From Paenarthrobacter aurescens (lineage in GTDB: Bacteria > Actinomycetota > Actinomycetes > Actinomycetales > Micrococcaceae): 64,000 bases of DNA. Location of the stretch: positions 1 through 64,000 of the forward strand of contig NZ_JAOEFX010000007.1 of NCBI RefSeq assembly GCF_025421775.1, in the 5' to 3' direction. A program made the translations under genes and the position numbers. The first letter of the stretch is position 1; each line of letters opens with the position of its first letter. The notes below the pieces were generated by a model, which was not told the origin of the DNA, ran no database searches, and was given only the letters and a program-made list of their open reading frames with translations. Positions 26,280-34,520 of the stretch are shown here, one piece after another.

Positions 26280-26421
26280 CGTGCGAGAGGATCGCCCAAA
26301 GAGGGGCGAAAGGTGAGAGAGAATCGCCCAAAGAGGAGCGAAAGGTGAGAGAGGATCGCCCAAAGAGGGGCGAAAGGTGAGAGAGGATCGCCCAAAGAGG
26401 AGCGAAAGGTGAGAGAGCGTC
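26280..26421. repeat. 32-nt tandem repeats, array B, opposite orientation to A
   Basis: Exact 32-nt units begin at 26312, 26344 and 26376. A degenerate unit precedes them, and a last unit ends in GAGAGAGCGTCC. Each reads GGTGAGAGAGGATCGCCC then AAAGAGGGGCGAAA or a one-base variant. The array ends at the trpF stop codon. GGTGAGAGAG is complementary to the CTCTCTCACC of array A, so a transcript through both could fold on itself. Confidence 0.9.
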
Positions 26422-27027
26422 CTAGGGGCCGGGAGTTTTGACGGCGTCGACGAAAGCGCGGATCTTGGCCAGATCCTTCACGCCCCGCGATGCCTCGACG
26501 CCCGAGGAAACGTCCACTCCCCAAGCTCCGGCAGCAGCGGCAGCGAAGGCTACGTTTCCGGGTTCAAGTCCGCCGGCCAGGAGCCACTCCCTGCCGTCGA
26601 GCCCCTTGGCCCGGACGGATGCGTAGTCCCAAGACTCCCCCGATCCCGGCACGGCGGCATCAATCAGGAACACTTCTTCGCCCAGATCAGCGAACTCGTC
26701 CTGGGAGGCACCCATGGTGACGGCCCTGATGAGCCGCATCCCGGCGTCGTGCACTGTTTTGACGTCTTCGACAGTCCGATGGCCGTGCAGCTGAACCCAC
26801 GTGAGTCCGGCTGCCCTCGCTGTAGCAACGGCGTCGCCGGCGGCCTCGTGCCGAAAGACCCCCACTGCATGAACACCGTCAGGCACCAGCGGCAAGAGTA
26901 TACGGACCTGGTCCGGGCTGACTTCGCGCGGGCTGGTGGTGAGCACGAAACCGACGGCGTCTGCACCGGCGTCGACGGCTTCACGGACGGATTCCGGCGT
27001 GCTCAAGCCGCACACTTTGACGAACAT
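26422..27027 (-). CDS. trpF: Phosphoribosylanthranilate isomerase
   Basis: The 201-residue protein is a TIM barrel that converts phosphoribosylanthranilate to CdRP in tryptophan synthesis. FVKVCGLSTPESVREA holds the catalytic Cys. GADAVGFVL and the Asp in IDAAVPGSG (here FLIDAAVPG) give the other catalytic region. LAGGLEPGNVA and GVDVSSGVEASRGVKD form the phosphate site. The ATG at 27027 fits the family start. The gene stands alone, not in a trp operon, and ends directly at repeat array B. Confidence 0.93.
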   Translation of the reverse strand: MFVKVCGLSTPESVREAVDAGADAVGFVLTTSPREVSPDQVRILLPLVPDGVHAVGVFRHEAAGDAVATARAAGLTWVQLHGHRTVEDVKTVHDAGMRLIRAVTMGASQDEFADLGEEVFLIDAAVPGSGESWDYASVRAKGLDGREWLLAGGLEPGNVAFAAAAAGAWGVDVSSGVEASRGVKDLAKIRAFVDAVKTPGP

Positions 27028-27124
27028 TCCCGCGCCTCCAGCCAAACTCGCAACGTTTTCCACATATGACGTTAGCAAGCCACAATGCCAACGCAGAACC
27101 GATGTCCACCACTAGGCTGGTCGG

Positions 27125-27751
27125 ATGGAGATCATCCGCTTTGCCGACATCCATCCCGAACCGTGGCGCAACGGGGGCGGGGTGACCCGTGAACTCGCCA
27201 GCCACCCGAAGGCCGCATCAGCCCAGGACGGGGCATGGGATTGGCGCGTCAGCATCGCCGACGTCTCCAAAGCCGGAGATTTCTCTGTCTTCCCGGGCAT
27301 GGAGCGCGTGATCACCATCATCGAGGGCGAGTTGCTGCTGCTCACGGTAGACGGATCCGAGCACCCGCTGGAGAAGTACCGTCCGTTCCGTTTCTCGGGC
27401 GAAGCCGCTTCATCGGCCACCCTTCCCACTGGCGACATCCGTGACTTGAACGTCATCGCACGCACAGGCGCTTTCAAGGGCTACACCTCCATTGTGGAGA
27501 TCTCCAAGAAGCGCGCCCACCCGGTGTTCGAAGGACAGCTTGCCATCCTGCTTGAGGGCAAGGCGACCGTGGCACCCGGCGCCGCACCGGACGAAGAATC
27601 CGACGGCGACGCCCCGGCAACCAGCGCGGCCGAACCTGTCGAGCTTTCACGGTACGACGCCGTAGTCGGCTCCGATACCCGGAGTCCGGAGATCTCGGGC
27701 CGCGGATTCATCGCTGTCATCTCGATCGACCACGTGGAGGCCCACGCCTGA
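27125..27751 (+). CDS. HutD/Ves family cupin protein
   Basis: The 208-residue protein starts EIIRFADIHPEPWRNGGGVTRELA and contains DWRVSIADVSKAGDFSVFPG and ITIIEGELLLL, the HutD/Ves cupin signature. HutD is linked to histidine use and Ves to cold response, but the activity is unknown. An acidic insert (about 155-180) is a local addition. The gene is divergent from trpF and not with hut genes in this window. Confidence 0.85.
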   Translation: MEIIRFADIHPEPWRNGGGVTRELASHPKAASAQDGAWDWRVSIADVSKAGDFSVFPGMERVITIIEGELLLLTVDGSEHPLEKYRPFRFSGEAASSATLPTGDIRDLNVIARTGAFKGYTSIVEISKKRAHPVFEGQLAILLEGKATVAPGAAPDEESDGDAPATSAAEPVELSRYDAVVGSDTRSPEISGRGFIAVISIDHVEAHA

Positions 27752-27830
27752 GGTGGTGACGTTAACCACCAGAGGTGGCCACCCCGCGCGGGAGTTGCTA
27801 GCCTGAAGTGAAGGTTCCGCTCTGGAACCT

Positions 27831-27871
27831 CCGGACGACGGTTCAGTACCCGGAATGCGACAAGACTGGCC
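27831..27871 (+). promoter_or_regulatory. Guanidine-III (ykkC-III) riboswitch
   Basis: The 41-nt element starts CCGGACGAC, contains GTACCCGG at 27846-27853 and GACAAGAC at 27859-27866, matching the guanidine-III consensus in order and spacing. P1 pairs CCGG (27831-27834) with CCGG (27850-27853). A pseudoknot can pair CAGT (27844-27847) with ACTG (27865-27868), extended by GG with CC. The Shine-Dalgarno AAAGGAA (27872-27878) follows at once, so control is probably at translation. A 7-bp hairpin (27812-27830) precedes it. Confidence 0.92.
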
Positions 27872-27883
27872 AAAGGAAATGTC

Positions 27884-28198
27884 ATGTCGTGGATAATTCT
27901 CATTCTTTCCGGAGCACTCGAGGCCGTCTGGGCCGCAGCGCTCCACCGGTCCAAGGGCTTCCGTAAACCCGTCCCCACAGTCGTCTTCCTGGTGTCCGTT
28001 GTTGCCAGCATGGCCGGACTCGCCATCGCGATGCAGTCCATCCCCACAGGCACGGCTTATGCAGTGTGGGTTGGCGTCGGTGTTGTACTGACCGCAACGT
28101 ACGCGATGGTCACCAAGGTTGAACGTGCGACGACGGCCAGGCTGCTCCTGCTTGCTGGAATCGGCGCGTGTGTGGTCGGCCTGAAGGTGGTGGCATAG
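27884..28198 (+). CDS. SMR-family guanidinium exporter subunit (Gdx/SugE type)
   Basis: The 104-residue, four-helix protein opens MSWIILILSGALEAVWA with the essential Glu (residue 13) and Trp of Gdx/SugE, and contains the family IPTGTAYAVWVGVG. It is a plasma-membrane proton antiporter. The upstream guanidine riboswitch directly supports guanidinium as substrate. It lies 2 bp from a paralogue, suggesting a paired heteromeric transporter. Confidence 0.94.
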   Translation: MSWIILILSGALEAVWAAALHRSKGFRKPVPTVVFLVSVVASMAGLAIAMQSIPTGTAYAVWVGVGVVLTATYAMVTKVERATTARLLLLAGIGACVVGLKVVA

Positions 28199-28200
28199 CC

Positions 28201-28575
28201 ATGACTGCTAAGACAAAGAACACCGGCAACGGAATCTCCTGGGCAATCCTCTTGGCATCGGCACTGCTCGAAGCCGTGTGGGCCACCGCTTTGGGGCTCT
28301 CCAATGGCTTCACGCAGCTCACGCCTACCTTGGTCTTCATCGTCACGGCCGTACTGAGCATGATCGGGCTGGGTATCGCAGTGAAGCGCATTCCCCTCGG
28401 CACCGCTTACGCCGTATGGGTGGGTATCGGTGCGGCGCTGACCGTTGGCTGGGCCATGATCACAGGCGTTGAATCCGCGAGCCCGCTGAAGCTGCTCTTC
28501 ATCGCGGGAATCGTGGGCTGTGCTGCCGGTCTGAAGGCGCTGCCCGCCGACAAGCCTGTAGCCAAGACCAAGTAG
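28201..28575 (+). CDS. SMR-family guanidinium exporter, second subunit
   Basis: The 124-residue protein has the same four-helix plan with Glu in ASALLEAVWATAL and IPLGTAYAVWVGIG. A longer polar N-terminus (about 12 residues) and a Lys-rich tail distinguish it from its neighbour. The tight 2-bp spacing and shared riboswitch indicate co-expression and probable dual topology with the first subunit. Confidence 0.92.
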   Translation: MTAKTKNTGNGISWAILLASALLEAVWATALGLSNGFTQLTPTLVFIVTAVLSMIGLGIAVKRIPLGTAYAVWVGIGAALTVGWAMITGVESASPLKLLFIAGIVGCAAGLKALPADKPVAKTK

Positions 28576-28604
28576 CGAACACTCCGCCGCGGGCGCTGGT
28601 CCAT

Positions 28605-28670
28605 TTCGATGGCCCGCTGCGCACTAGACGTCTCCTACCATCGAATGCGCAGCCAGCCATCGAATCGGGC
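28605..28670. repeat. Palindromic dispersed repeat, copy 1
   Basis: TTCGATGGCCCGCTGCGCA (28605-28623) pairs with 28646-28664, 17 of 19 positions. The right arm plus flank, 28646-28670, is 23/25 identical in reverse complement to 57965-57989. The 210-bp gap before the aldo/keto reductase otherwise shows only that gene's promoter region and Shine-Dalgarno. Confidence 0.75.
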
Positions 28671-28785
28671 AGGTCAAAACCGCACACTCACTCCAAGTCG
28701 GGGCCCCAGCAGGAATACCCGCCGCGGTTACAGAGTTCACGCCACAAAGGGCCCTCTGGAACACCTACGCGCATTGGAGAAGTTC

Positions 28786-29793
28786 ATGACTGCAGTTCAA
28801 CTCGGCGATGGCCTCAAGGTAAGCCCCCTCGGTTTCGGCGGGATGGCGCTGACCCCGGTGTATGGCGGAATCGATCCTGAAGAAGGGCTCAACACGTTGA
28901 GGCACGCGGTCGACGCGGGTGTCACGTTCATCGACACCGCCGATGTGTATGGTGCCGGGAGCAACGAGGAACTCGTGGGCAGGCTCCTGAAGGAGCGCCG
29001 CGACGAGATCCAAGTGGCCACCAAGTTTGGAATTGAGGGCAACCCCGCGGACGGGTACACGGGAGTCCGCGGGGATGCGCCCTACGTCAGGCAAGCGGCG
29101 GAAGCGAGCCTCCGCCGCCTGGACACTGACGTGATTGACCTCTACTACCTGCACCGCCGGGACCTCCGCGTTCCGATAGTGGAAACCGTGGAGGCCATGG
29201 CGGAGCTGGTCCGTGAGGGCAAGGTTCGGCACCTCGGACTGTCCGAAGTGACAGCCGGGGAGCTCAGGCAGGCCAATGCCGTGCATCCCATTGCCGCGGT
29301 CCAGAGTGAATGGTCAATCTGGAGCAGGGATGTTGAACTCAACGTTGTTCCTGCAGCCAAGGAGCTTGGCGTTGGGTTCGTGCCGTATTCGCCGCTGGGC
29401 CGTGGGTTCCTCACGGGAACCGTCAGCGCGGGCGACCTTGGCAAGAACGACTTCCGCCATAAGATCCCCCGTTTTGGCGACGAGGCACTTGATGCAAACC
29501 AGGCCGTTGTGGCCGCGGTTCGCGAGGTTGCCAGCGGGCTGGATGCAACTCCGGCCCAGGTAGCCCTGGCTTGGCTGTTCACCCAAGGTCAGCGCCTTGG
29601 GATTTCTGTGGTTCCCATCCCCGGTACGCGCAAAACGCACCGGATCGACGAGAACCTGGGGGCACTGTCCCTGCAACTGGGGACAGCACAACTTGAGGTG
29701 CTCGACCAAGCTGCGGCCGCCGTCGTGGGTTCACGCTCTGCCGACCCCAACTGGGTGTCGCAGGGCCGCGAAGCCAACCCGGCAACTGCATAG
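28786..29793 (+). CDS. Aldo/keto reductase
   Basis: The 335-residue TIM-barrel oxidoreductase has the AKR tetrad: Asp and Tyr in FIDTADVYGAGSNEE, Lys in VATKFG and His in YYLHRRD. NADPH-binding VPIPGTRKTHRIDENL is near residue 275. It resembles the AKR13/YajO group that reduces aldehydes. The ATG follows GGAGAAG. It is 9 bp from the following MBL-fold gene, so they may be co-transcribed. Confidence 0.9.
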   Translation: MTAVQLGDGLKVSPLGFGGMALTPVYGGIDPEEGLNTLRHAVDAGVTFIDTADVYGAGSNEELVGRLLKERRDEIQVATKFGIEGNPADGYTGVRGDAPYVRQAAEASLRRLDTDVIDLYYLHRRDLRVPIVETVEAMAELVREGKVRHLGLSEVTAGELRQANAVHPIAAVQSEWSIWSRDVELNVVPAAKELGVGFVPYSPLGRGFLTGTVSAGDLGKNDFRHKIPRFGDEALDANQAVVAAVREVASGLDATPAQVALAWLFTQGQRLGISVVPIPGTRKTHRIDENLGALSLQLGTAQLEVLDQAAAAVVGSRSADPNWVSQGREANPATA

Positions 29794-29802
29794 ACTGAAG
29801 CG

Positions 29803-30453
29803 ATGGATTCGCTTATTCACTCATTGCGTGACGTCACTATCCGCAGCATCTCGGTCAGCGAGATGAACAACAACGTGTACCTGTTGACCTCAAAGTCCAC
29901 GGGTGCGCAGCTGTTGATCGATGCCGCCGACGACCTTCCGGCCATCCAGCAGCTGCTCGAGGACAGTGCCGCTGACACGGCCACGAAGCCGGAACTGGTC
30001 AGGATCGCTACAACCCACCAGCACTGGGACCACGTCCGGGCATTGCCGGAACTGGTCGCCGCTACCGGAGCCAGCACTTCCGCAGGAGCGGACGACGCCG
30101 ATGCGTTGCCGGTTCCGGTGGATGTGCGGCTTGGTCAGGGCGACGTTGAGCGGTTTGACGACATCGAGATCAGGGCAATCCACCTGCGTGGACACACCCC
30201 GGGCTCGATTGCCTTCGTGTACCAGGATCCGGACGGGCCGGCCCACATTTTCAGTGGAGACTCATTGTTTCCGGGAGGCGTCGGCAACACACAGAAAGAT
30301 CCTGCACGCTTCACTTCACTGTTGAACGACGTGTCGGAACGACTGTTCGACGCTTATCCGGATGAAACCCTGGTGCACCCTGGCCATGGATTGCCCACGA
30401 CACTCGGCGCCGAGCGGCCACACCTGGAGGAGTGGCGCGCCCGAGGCTGGTGA
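29803..30453 (+). CDS. MBL-fold metallo-hydrolase
   Basis: The 216-residue protein carries the metal motif THQHWDHVRAL (HxHxDH, about residue 68), HLRGHTPGSIAF, the bridging Asp in FSGDSLF and His in HPGHG. This is the glyoxalase II/hydrolase layout for two zinc or iron ions. It may act after the aldo/keto reductase on a thioester or lactone, but the substrate is not evident. Confidence 0.88.
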   Translation: MDSLIHSLRDVTIRSISVSEMNNNVYLLTSKSTGAQLLIDAADDLPAIQQLLEDSAADTATKPELVRIATTHQHWDHVRALPELVAATGASTSAGADDADALPVPVDVRLGQGDVERFDDIEIRAIHLRGHTPGSIAFVYQDPDGPAHIFSGDSLFPGGVGNTQKDPARFTSLLNDVSERLFDAYPDETLVHPGHGLPTTLGAERPHLEEWRARGW

Positions 30454-30459
30454 GTGGCG

Positions 30460-32190
30460 TTAGCGGCCGCGACGCTCGTTGGACGCGGGAGCCGATGCAC
30501 GACGGGGACCGCTGCGTGCCGGACGACCTGCGCCGGAGCCACCGCGACCGGAGTTACCGGAGGCACCCGAACCGTAGGATCCACCGGACGTAGCGCCCGT
30601 GGCGGAAGACCAAACGGCTTTGTTTCCGCCCGTGCGGGTGCTGGTTGTGGACGCCGTGCGCGGAGCCGAAGCTGAGCGCTGGCCGGTAGCCGGACGTCCG
30701 CTGCGGCCGTTCTGGCCCTGCGAGCCGGGAACGTCGTTACGGTGAGTGGAAGCTGCCTTGCCGCGACCGCGTGAGCTGCGGGCGACGTCGTCGTTCGCTG
30801 CTGCACGGCGATCCGCGCGGTTGGTGTCCGTACGAACCGGCTCAGCCCCAACCTTGCCGCGTCCGTTGCGACCGCCACGGCCACCAGCGGTGGGAGCAGC
30901 CTGCGTGGAACGGCGTGCGCGCTTGCGCTGCGCGTTGGCACCGGTGGACGTGCCGCCACCCTGCGGGGCTTTCGCCGCGAGGAGTGCAGCGCGGGTGCGG
31001 GGATCAACCTTGTCCGCGATGTCTCCCACGAGCTCGGCAACCAACGGGGAGTTGGCCGTGACGCGCTCGAAGTTCACGTCAACGCCGGCAGCCTTCATGA
31101 GCTTCTTGACGTCACTCTGCTGCTCGGGGAGCGTCAGGGTAACCACGGTGCCATCGGAACCTGCGCGGGCCGTACGGCCTGAGCGGTGCAGGTATGCCTT
31201 GTGCTCTGTGGGCGGGTCCACGTGGATGACGAGTTCGACGTCGTCCACGTGTACGCCGCGGGCTGCGACGTCGGTGGCCACCAGGACGCGGACGTCACCG
31301 TTGGAGAACTCGGCAAGGTTGCGGTCGCGGGCGTTCTGCGACAGGTTGCCGTGAAGGTCGACAGCGGGGATGCCGGCGTCGGTCAGCGTCTTGGCAAGCT
31401 TGCGGGCGTGGTGCTTGGTCCGCATGAAGAGGACGCGGCGGCCGGCGCCGGAGGCCAGTTCAACGATGAGCTGCTTCTTGACGGTCTGGTCGTTGACCAC
31501 CAGGACGTGGTGTTCCATGGTGGTGACAGCGGCCTGGGGATCGTCCACGGAGTGCGTCAGCGGGTTGGACAGGTAACGGTTGACCAGCTTGTCAACACCG
31601 TTGTCCAGCGTCGCGGAGAAGAGCAGGCGCTGACCCTGGGTGGGGGTCATGTCCATGAGCTTCTTGACGACCGGGAGGAAGCCGAGGTCGGCCATGTGGT
31701 CTGCCTCGTCCAGCACGGTGACCTCAACGGCTTCGAGGGTCAGGATGCGCTGGCGGATCAGGTCTTCGAGACGGCCCGGGCAGGCGATGACGATGTCGAC
31801 GCCGGCGCGCAGCGCCTTTTCCTGGCGTGCCTGGGAGATGCCACCGTAGATGACCGTGGTGTTCAGGCCCATGGCCTTGGCCAGCGGCTCGATGGTGGCG
31901 TTGATCTGGGTTGCCAGTTCACGCGTCGGTGCAAGGACGAGACCCATGGGGCGTCCCGGCTTGCGGAAGTGCTTGGCTTCGCGCTCGGCCAGGCGGGCCA
32001 CGAGCGGGATGGCGAAAGCGATGGTCTTGCCGGAGCCGGTGCGGCCACGGCCCAGGACGTCGCGGCCTGCGAGGGTGTCCGGGAGGGTCTTCACCTGGAT
32101 GGGGAATGCCTCTTCGATGCCATCTGCGGCGAGGGATTCAGCAATGGGCTTGGGCGTGCCAAGGGCAGCAAAAGTAGTCATAAACTTCAT
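30460..32190 (-). CDS. DEAD-box RNA helicase
   Basis: The helicase body holds Walker A GRTGSGKT (about 50), PTRELA, DEAD (LDEADHM), SAT, and the C-terminal motifs ATDVAARGVHV and HRSGRTARAG. A basic, Gly/Arg/Ser-rich tail of about 170 residues is typical of RNA-binding extensions. The protein is probably a cold-shock or ribosome-assembly helicase. Starts at 32190, 32181 or 32220 are all possible; none has a strong Shine-Dalgarno. A long AT-poor leader lies upstream. Confidence 0.9.
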   Translation of the reverse strand: MKFMTTFAALGTPKPIAESLAADGIEEAFPIQVKTLPDTLAGRDVLGRGRTGSGKTIAFAIPLVARLAEREAKHFRKPGRPMGLVLAPTRELATQINATIEPLAKAMGLNTTVIYGGISQARQEKALRAGVDIVIACPGRLEDLIRQRILTLEAVEVTVLDEADHMADLGFLPVVKKLMDMTPTQGQRLLFSATLDNGVDKLVNRYLSNPLTHSVDDPQAAVTTMEHHVLVVNDQTVKKQLIVELASGAGRRVLFMRTKHHARKLAKTLTDAGIPAVDLHGNLSQNARDRNLAEFSNGDVRVLVATDVAARGVHVDDVELVIHVDPPTEHKAYLHRSGRTARAGSDGTVVTLTLPEQQSDVKKLMKAAGVDVNFERVTANSPLVAELVGDIADKVDPRTRAALLAAKAPQGGGTSTGANAQRKRARRSTQAAPTAGGRGGRNGRGKVGAEPVRTDTNRADRRAAANDDVARSSRGRGKAASTHRNDVPGSQGQNGRSGRPATGQRSASAPRTASTTSTRTGGNKAVWSSATGATSGGSYGSGASGNSGRGGSGAGRPARSGPRRASAPASNERRGR

Positions 32191-32498
32191 GTCTTTCGGG
32201 CGGTGTCCAAGTGCGGACATCGGCCCCCGACGCCGGTTGGGCCAGGGGTTCGCCGAGGAAAAGTCAGGTGATCTACCGGTTCGCTGCAACAGCGGTGGCC
32301 GGGACCAAATAGAACGCGTTCATCGACGCAGGATGTGCCTCTCACATGAAAAATGCCCCGTCGCGCAGCCTTCAGGCCACCTGCTTCAGGGCGTCACCGC
32401 ACATCAAGTGTTCCCAGTCTAGCAGTGTTTCTTCGGTTGACCCGCATCGGGGCAGGTCAGGCCCCGTCCCACCCTGCGGTGCGGGCACCCCAGCAGGT
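32191..32498. other. Long leader of the DEAD-box gene, no gene seen
   Basis: About 300 bp between the helicase start and the terminator of the next leftward gene. It has no convincing coding frame. It contains several short GC-rich dyads but I cannot draw a specific structure. A long 5' leader before a DEAD-box helicase is common for cold-inducible or auto-regulated genes, and this could be one. Confidence 0.5.
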
Positions 32499-32542
32499 AG
32501 CAGATCAGGTCGCTCCCAGCGTTGGGAACGACCTGATCTGCT
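32499..32542 (-). terminator. Terminator of the SoxR-linked MFS gene
   Basis: AGCAGATCAGGTCG (32499-32512) pairs perfectly with 32529-32542. An inner TCCCA/TGGGA continues the stem after one mismatch, with a 4-nt loop. It begins 2 bp from the MFS stop codon on the minus strand. There is no clear T run, so termination may be only partial. Confidence 0.75.
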
Positions 32543-32544
32543 CC

Positions 32545-33951
32545 CTACTTGGGCTGGGTGAGTGAGAGTTCGGGTTCGGCGTTCGAGGCGTCGGATTCGG
32601 ATGCGGCAGCCCGGGCGGCGACCCTCGGCGCAATCAGAACCCCGACGACGGCGATCACTGCCGTCAGCGCGAAGACCCCCGCAAACGAGTTCGTCGTCGT
32701 AAATGCCGCGAAGACGAGTCCCGTGGCAGCCAGGGACAGTGCGCCACCAAGGGAATCGGAGATGGACATGGCGGCGCTGTTGAAGCCCTGGTTTTCCTCT
32801 GTGGAGAGTGCCAACGTCATGACCGAGAGCCGCGGGTACATGAGTCCCATCCCGCCACCGGCAAGGATCCAGCCGGCAATGGCCACGGCTGCGGGCAGGG
32901 CGAACGCTGCGGTCACCAAGGTGGAGATCACGGCTATCAGTACCAGAAGAGCGCCGATCTTCACTGCGAGATCGTCGGCAAGCTTGGCACCCAGCCGCCC
33001 CTGGATCGCAGACGCTCCCGCCCACGCCAGCGCAGCGCCGGTCAGTGTCAGTCCGGCGAACGTGGGCGTGAACGCGTAGCGCTCCGTCAGCAGGTATGGC
33101 AGGTACACCTCGGCACCAAAGAAGGCAGCCGACGCCAGCCCGCGCACCAGGATCACGCTGGGAAGGCCGCGGCGTGCGGTCAGGGTCCCCCGCGGAACCA
33201 GCGGGCGCATCGCCACCAAAGCAAGGACAAGCGCGACGACGGCAATCACCCCGCCCACGCCCGGCACCTCTGCGGACAGGTTCAGTCCCAGGACGGCAAC
33301 GGCCGCGAGGGCTGCCCATCCCATCCGCCCGAAAGCCCAAGGAACGGGTTCGGCAGCGGGTTCGGAGTTCATCCCACGCACAGCCGGCACCACCATCAGC
33401 AAGGCCGGAAGAACCAGCCCCACCACTCCAAGGAACACCCAATGCCAACTGCTCAATTGGGCCACGACGCCTGCGGCGAAAGGGCCAACCAACGACGGCA
33501 CTACCCAGGATGCAGCGAAGGCGGCGAAGATCTTGGGGTGCAGCGCCGGCGGGTACACACGGGCCACAAGCACGTAGAGGGCAACAGTCATCGCGCCGCC
33601 GCCAAGCCCCTGCACCAACCGTCCGAGCACCAGCATTTCCATGGTGCCTGCGGTACCGGCGATCAGCAGGCCAACGACGAACAGCGCCACCGAGGAGTAC
33701 AGTGGCGCCGCCGGACCACGGCGATCGGACCAGTTGCCGGCCGCCACCATGCCCATCACGCCCGTTGCGAGCGGGCCCGCGAAGGCCAGCGCGTAGAGGC
33801 TGGCGCCGTCCAGATCGCGGCTCACGAGCGGCATGATGGTGGTCACCGCGAGGGACTCGAACGCGCTGAGGAATACGAGCGCGCAAGCCCCCACGGTGGC
33901 GAGCAAGTATGGGCGGCTCAGTATCCCGGCCGTTGAGGTGTCAGAGGTCAT
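32545..33951 (-). CDS. MFS transporter in a SoxR divergon
   Basis: The 468-residue protein has about 14 membrane segments, and motif A-like NWSDRRGPA and RLVQGLGGGAMT (motif C-like) place it with drug-efflux MFS members. It is divergent from soxR, and a SoxR box lies in the 68-bp gap. SoxR-controlled exporters typically remove redox-active molecules such as phenazines or quinones, so this is the best guess for its substrate. Confidence 0.86.
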   Translation of the reverse strand: MTSDTSTAGILSRPYLLATVGACALVFLSAFESLAVTTIMPLVSRDLDGASLYALAFAGPLATGVMGMVAAGNWSDRRGPAAPLYSSVALFVVGLLIAGTAGTMEMLVLGRLVQGLGGGAMTVALYVLVARVYPPALHPKIFAAFAASWVVPSLVGPFAAGVVAQLSSWHWVFLGVVGLVLPALLMVVPAVRGMNSEPAAEPVPWAFGRMGWAALAAVAVLGLNLSAEVPGVGGVIAVVALVLALVAMRPLVPRGTLTARRGLPSVILVRGLASAAFFGAEVYLPYLLTERYAFTPTFAGLTLTGAALAWAGASAIQGRLGAKLADDLAVKIGALLVLIAVISTLVTAAFALPAAVAIAGWILAGGGMGLMYPRLSVMTLALSTEENQGFNSAAMSISDSLGGALSLAATGLVFAAFTTTNSFAGVFALTAVIAVVGVLIAPRVAARAAASESDASNAEPELSLTQPK

Positions 33952-33967
33952 GGACGCTACCCTAGAA

Positions 33968-33985
33968 CCTCAACTAATGTTGAGG
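33968..33985. promoter_or_regulatory. SoxR box
   Basis: CCTCAACTAATGTTGAGG is a nearly perfect 18-bp dyad (all but the two central pairs), matching the soxS-type operator CCTCAAGTTAACTTGAGG. The dyad extends one base on each side. It stands 17 bp before the MFS start and 34 bp before soxR, where SoxR would distort the promoter when oxidised. Confidence 0.9.
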
Positions 33986-34019
33986 TCAATCAGCCACTCC
34001 CGCCACCGGAAGCAATCCC

Positions 34020-34475
34020 ATGCCACAAGCCGCCACCCACCGGCCCCTCACCATTGGTGAGCTTTCCGAACGCAGCGGAGTATCGGCGTCGGCCCTTCAC
34101 TTCTATGAACGCAACGGGCTCATCGAAGCCGAGCGCACCGCCGGCAACCAGCGGCGATACCGACGCGACACACTGCGGCGCGTCGCGTTCATCAAGACCT
34201 CGCAGCGCGTGGGCCTGCCGCTCAAGGACATCCGCGAGGCACTGGACTCGTTGCCGGAGGGCCGGACCCCCACCAAACACGATTGGGCCAAGCTGTCGCT
34301 GCGATGGCGCAAGGAACTGGACGAGCGCATCGCCGCACTTCAGCACCTCCGCAACGACTTGGACGGGTGCATCGGGTGCGGCTGCTTGAGCTTGAAGTCG
34401 TGCACGCTGCAGAATCCGTCTGACGAACTCGGGGCCTCCGGCGCAGGCGCCCAGCGCTGGACCTTGCCGAAATAG
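34020..34475 (+). CDS. soxR: Redox-sensing MerR-family activator SoxR
   Basis: The 151-residue protein has a MerR HTH (LTIGELSERSGVSASALHFYE), a dimerisation helix and the [2Fe-2S] site CIGCGCLSLKSC, i.e. the SoxR C-x2-C-x-C-x5-C pattern near residues 117-128. It activates its target when the cluster is oxidised by redox-cycling compounds. The divergent MFS gene and the perfect box are its probable regulon here. No soxS is needed in actinobacteria. Confidence 0.94.
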   Translation: MPQAATHRPLTIGELSERSGVSASALHFYERNGLIEAERTAGNQRRYRRDTLRRVAFIKTSQRVGLPLKDIREALDSLPEGRTPTKHDWAKLSLRWRKELDERIAALQHLRNDLDGCIGCGCLSLKSCTLQNPSDELGASGAGAQRWTLPK

Positions 34476-34520
34476 CAAATAGCGTTGCCTTTCGCACGCG
34501 GCTCACGGCACGCTTGGCGT

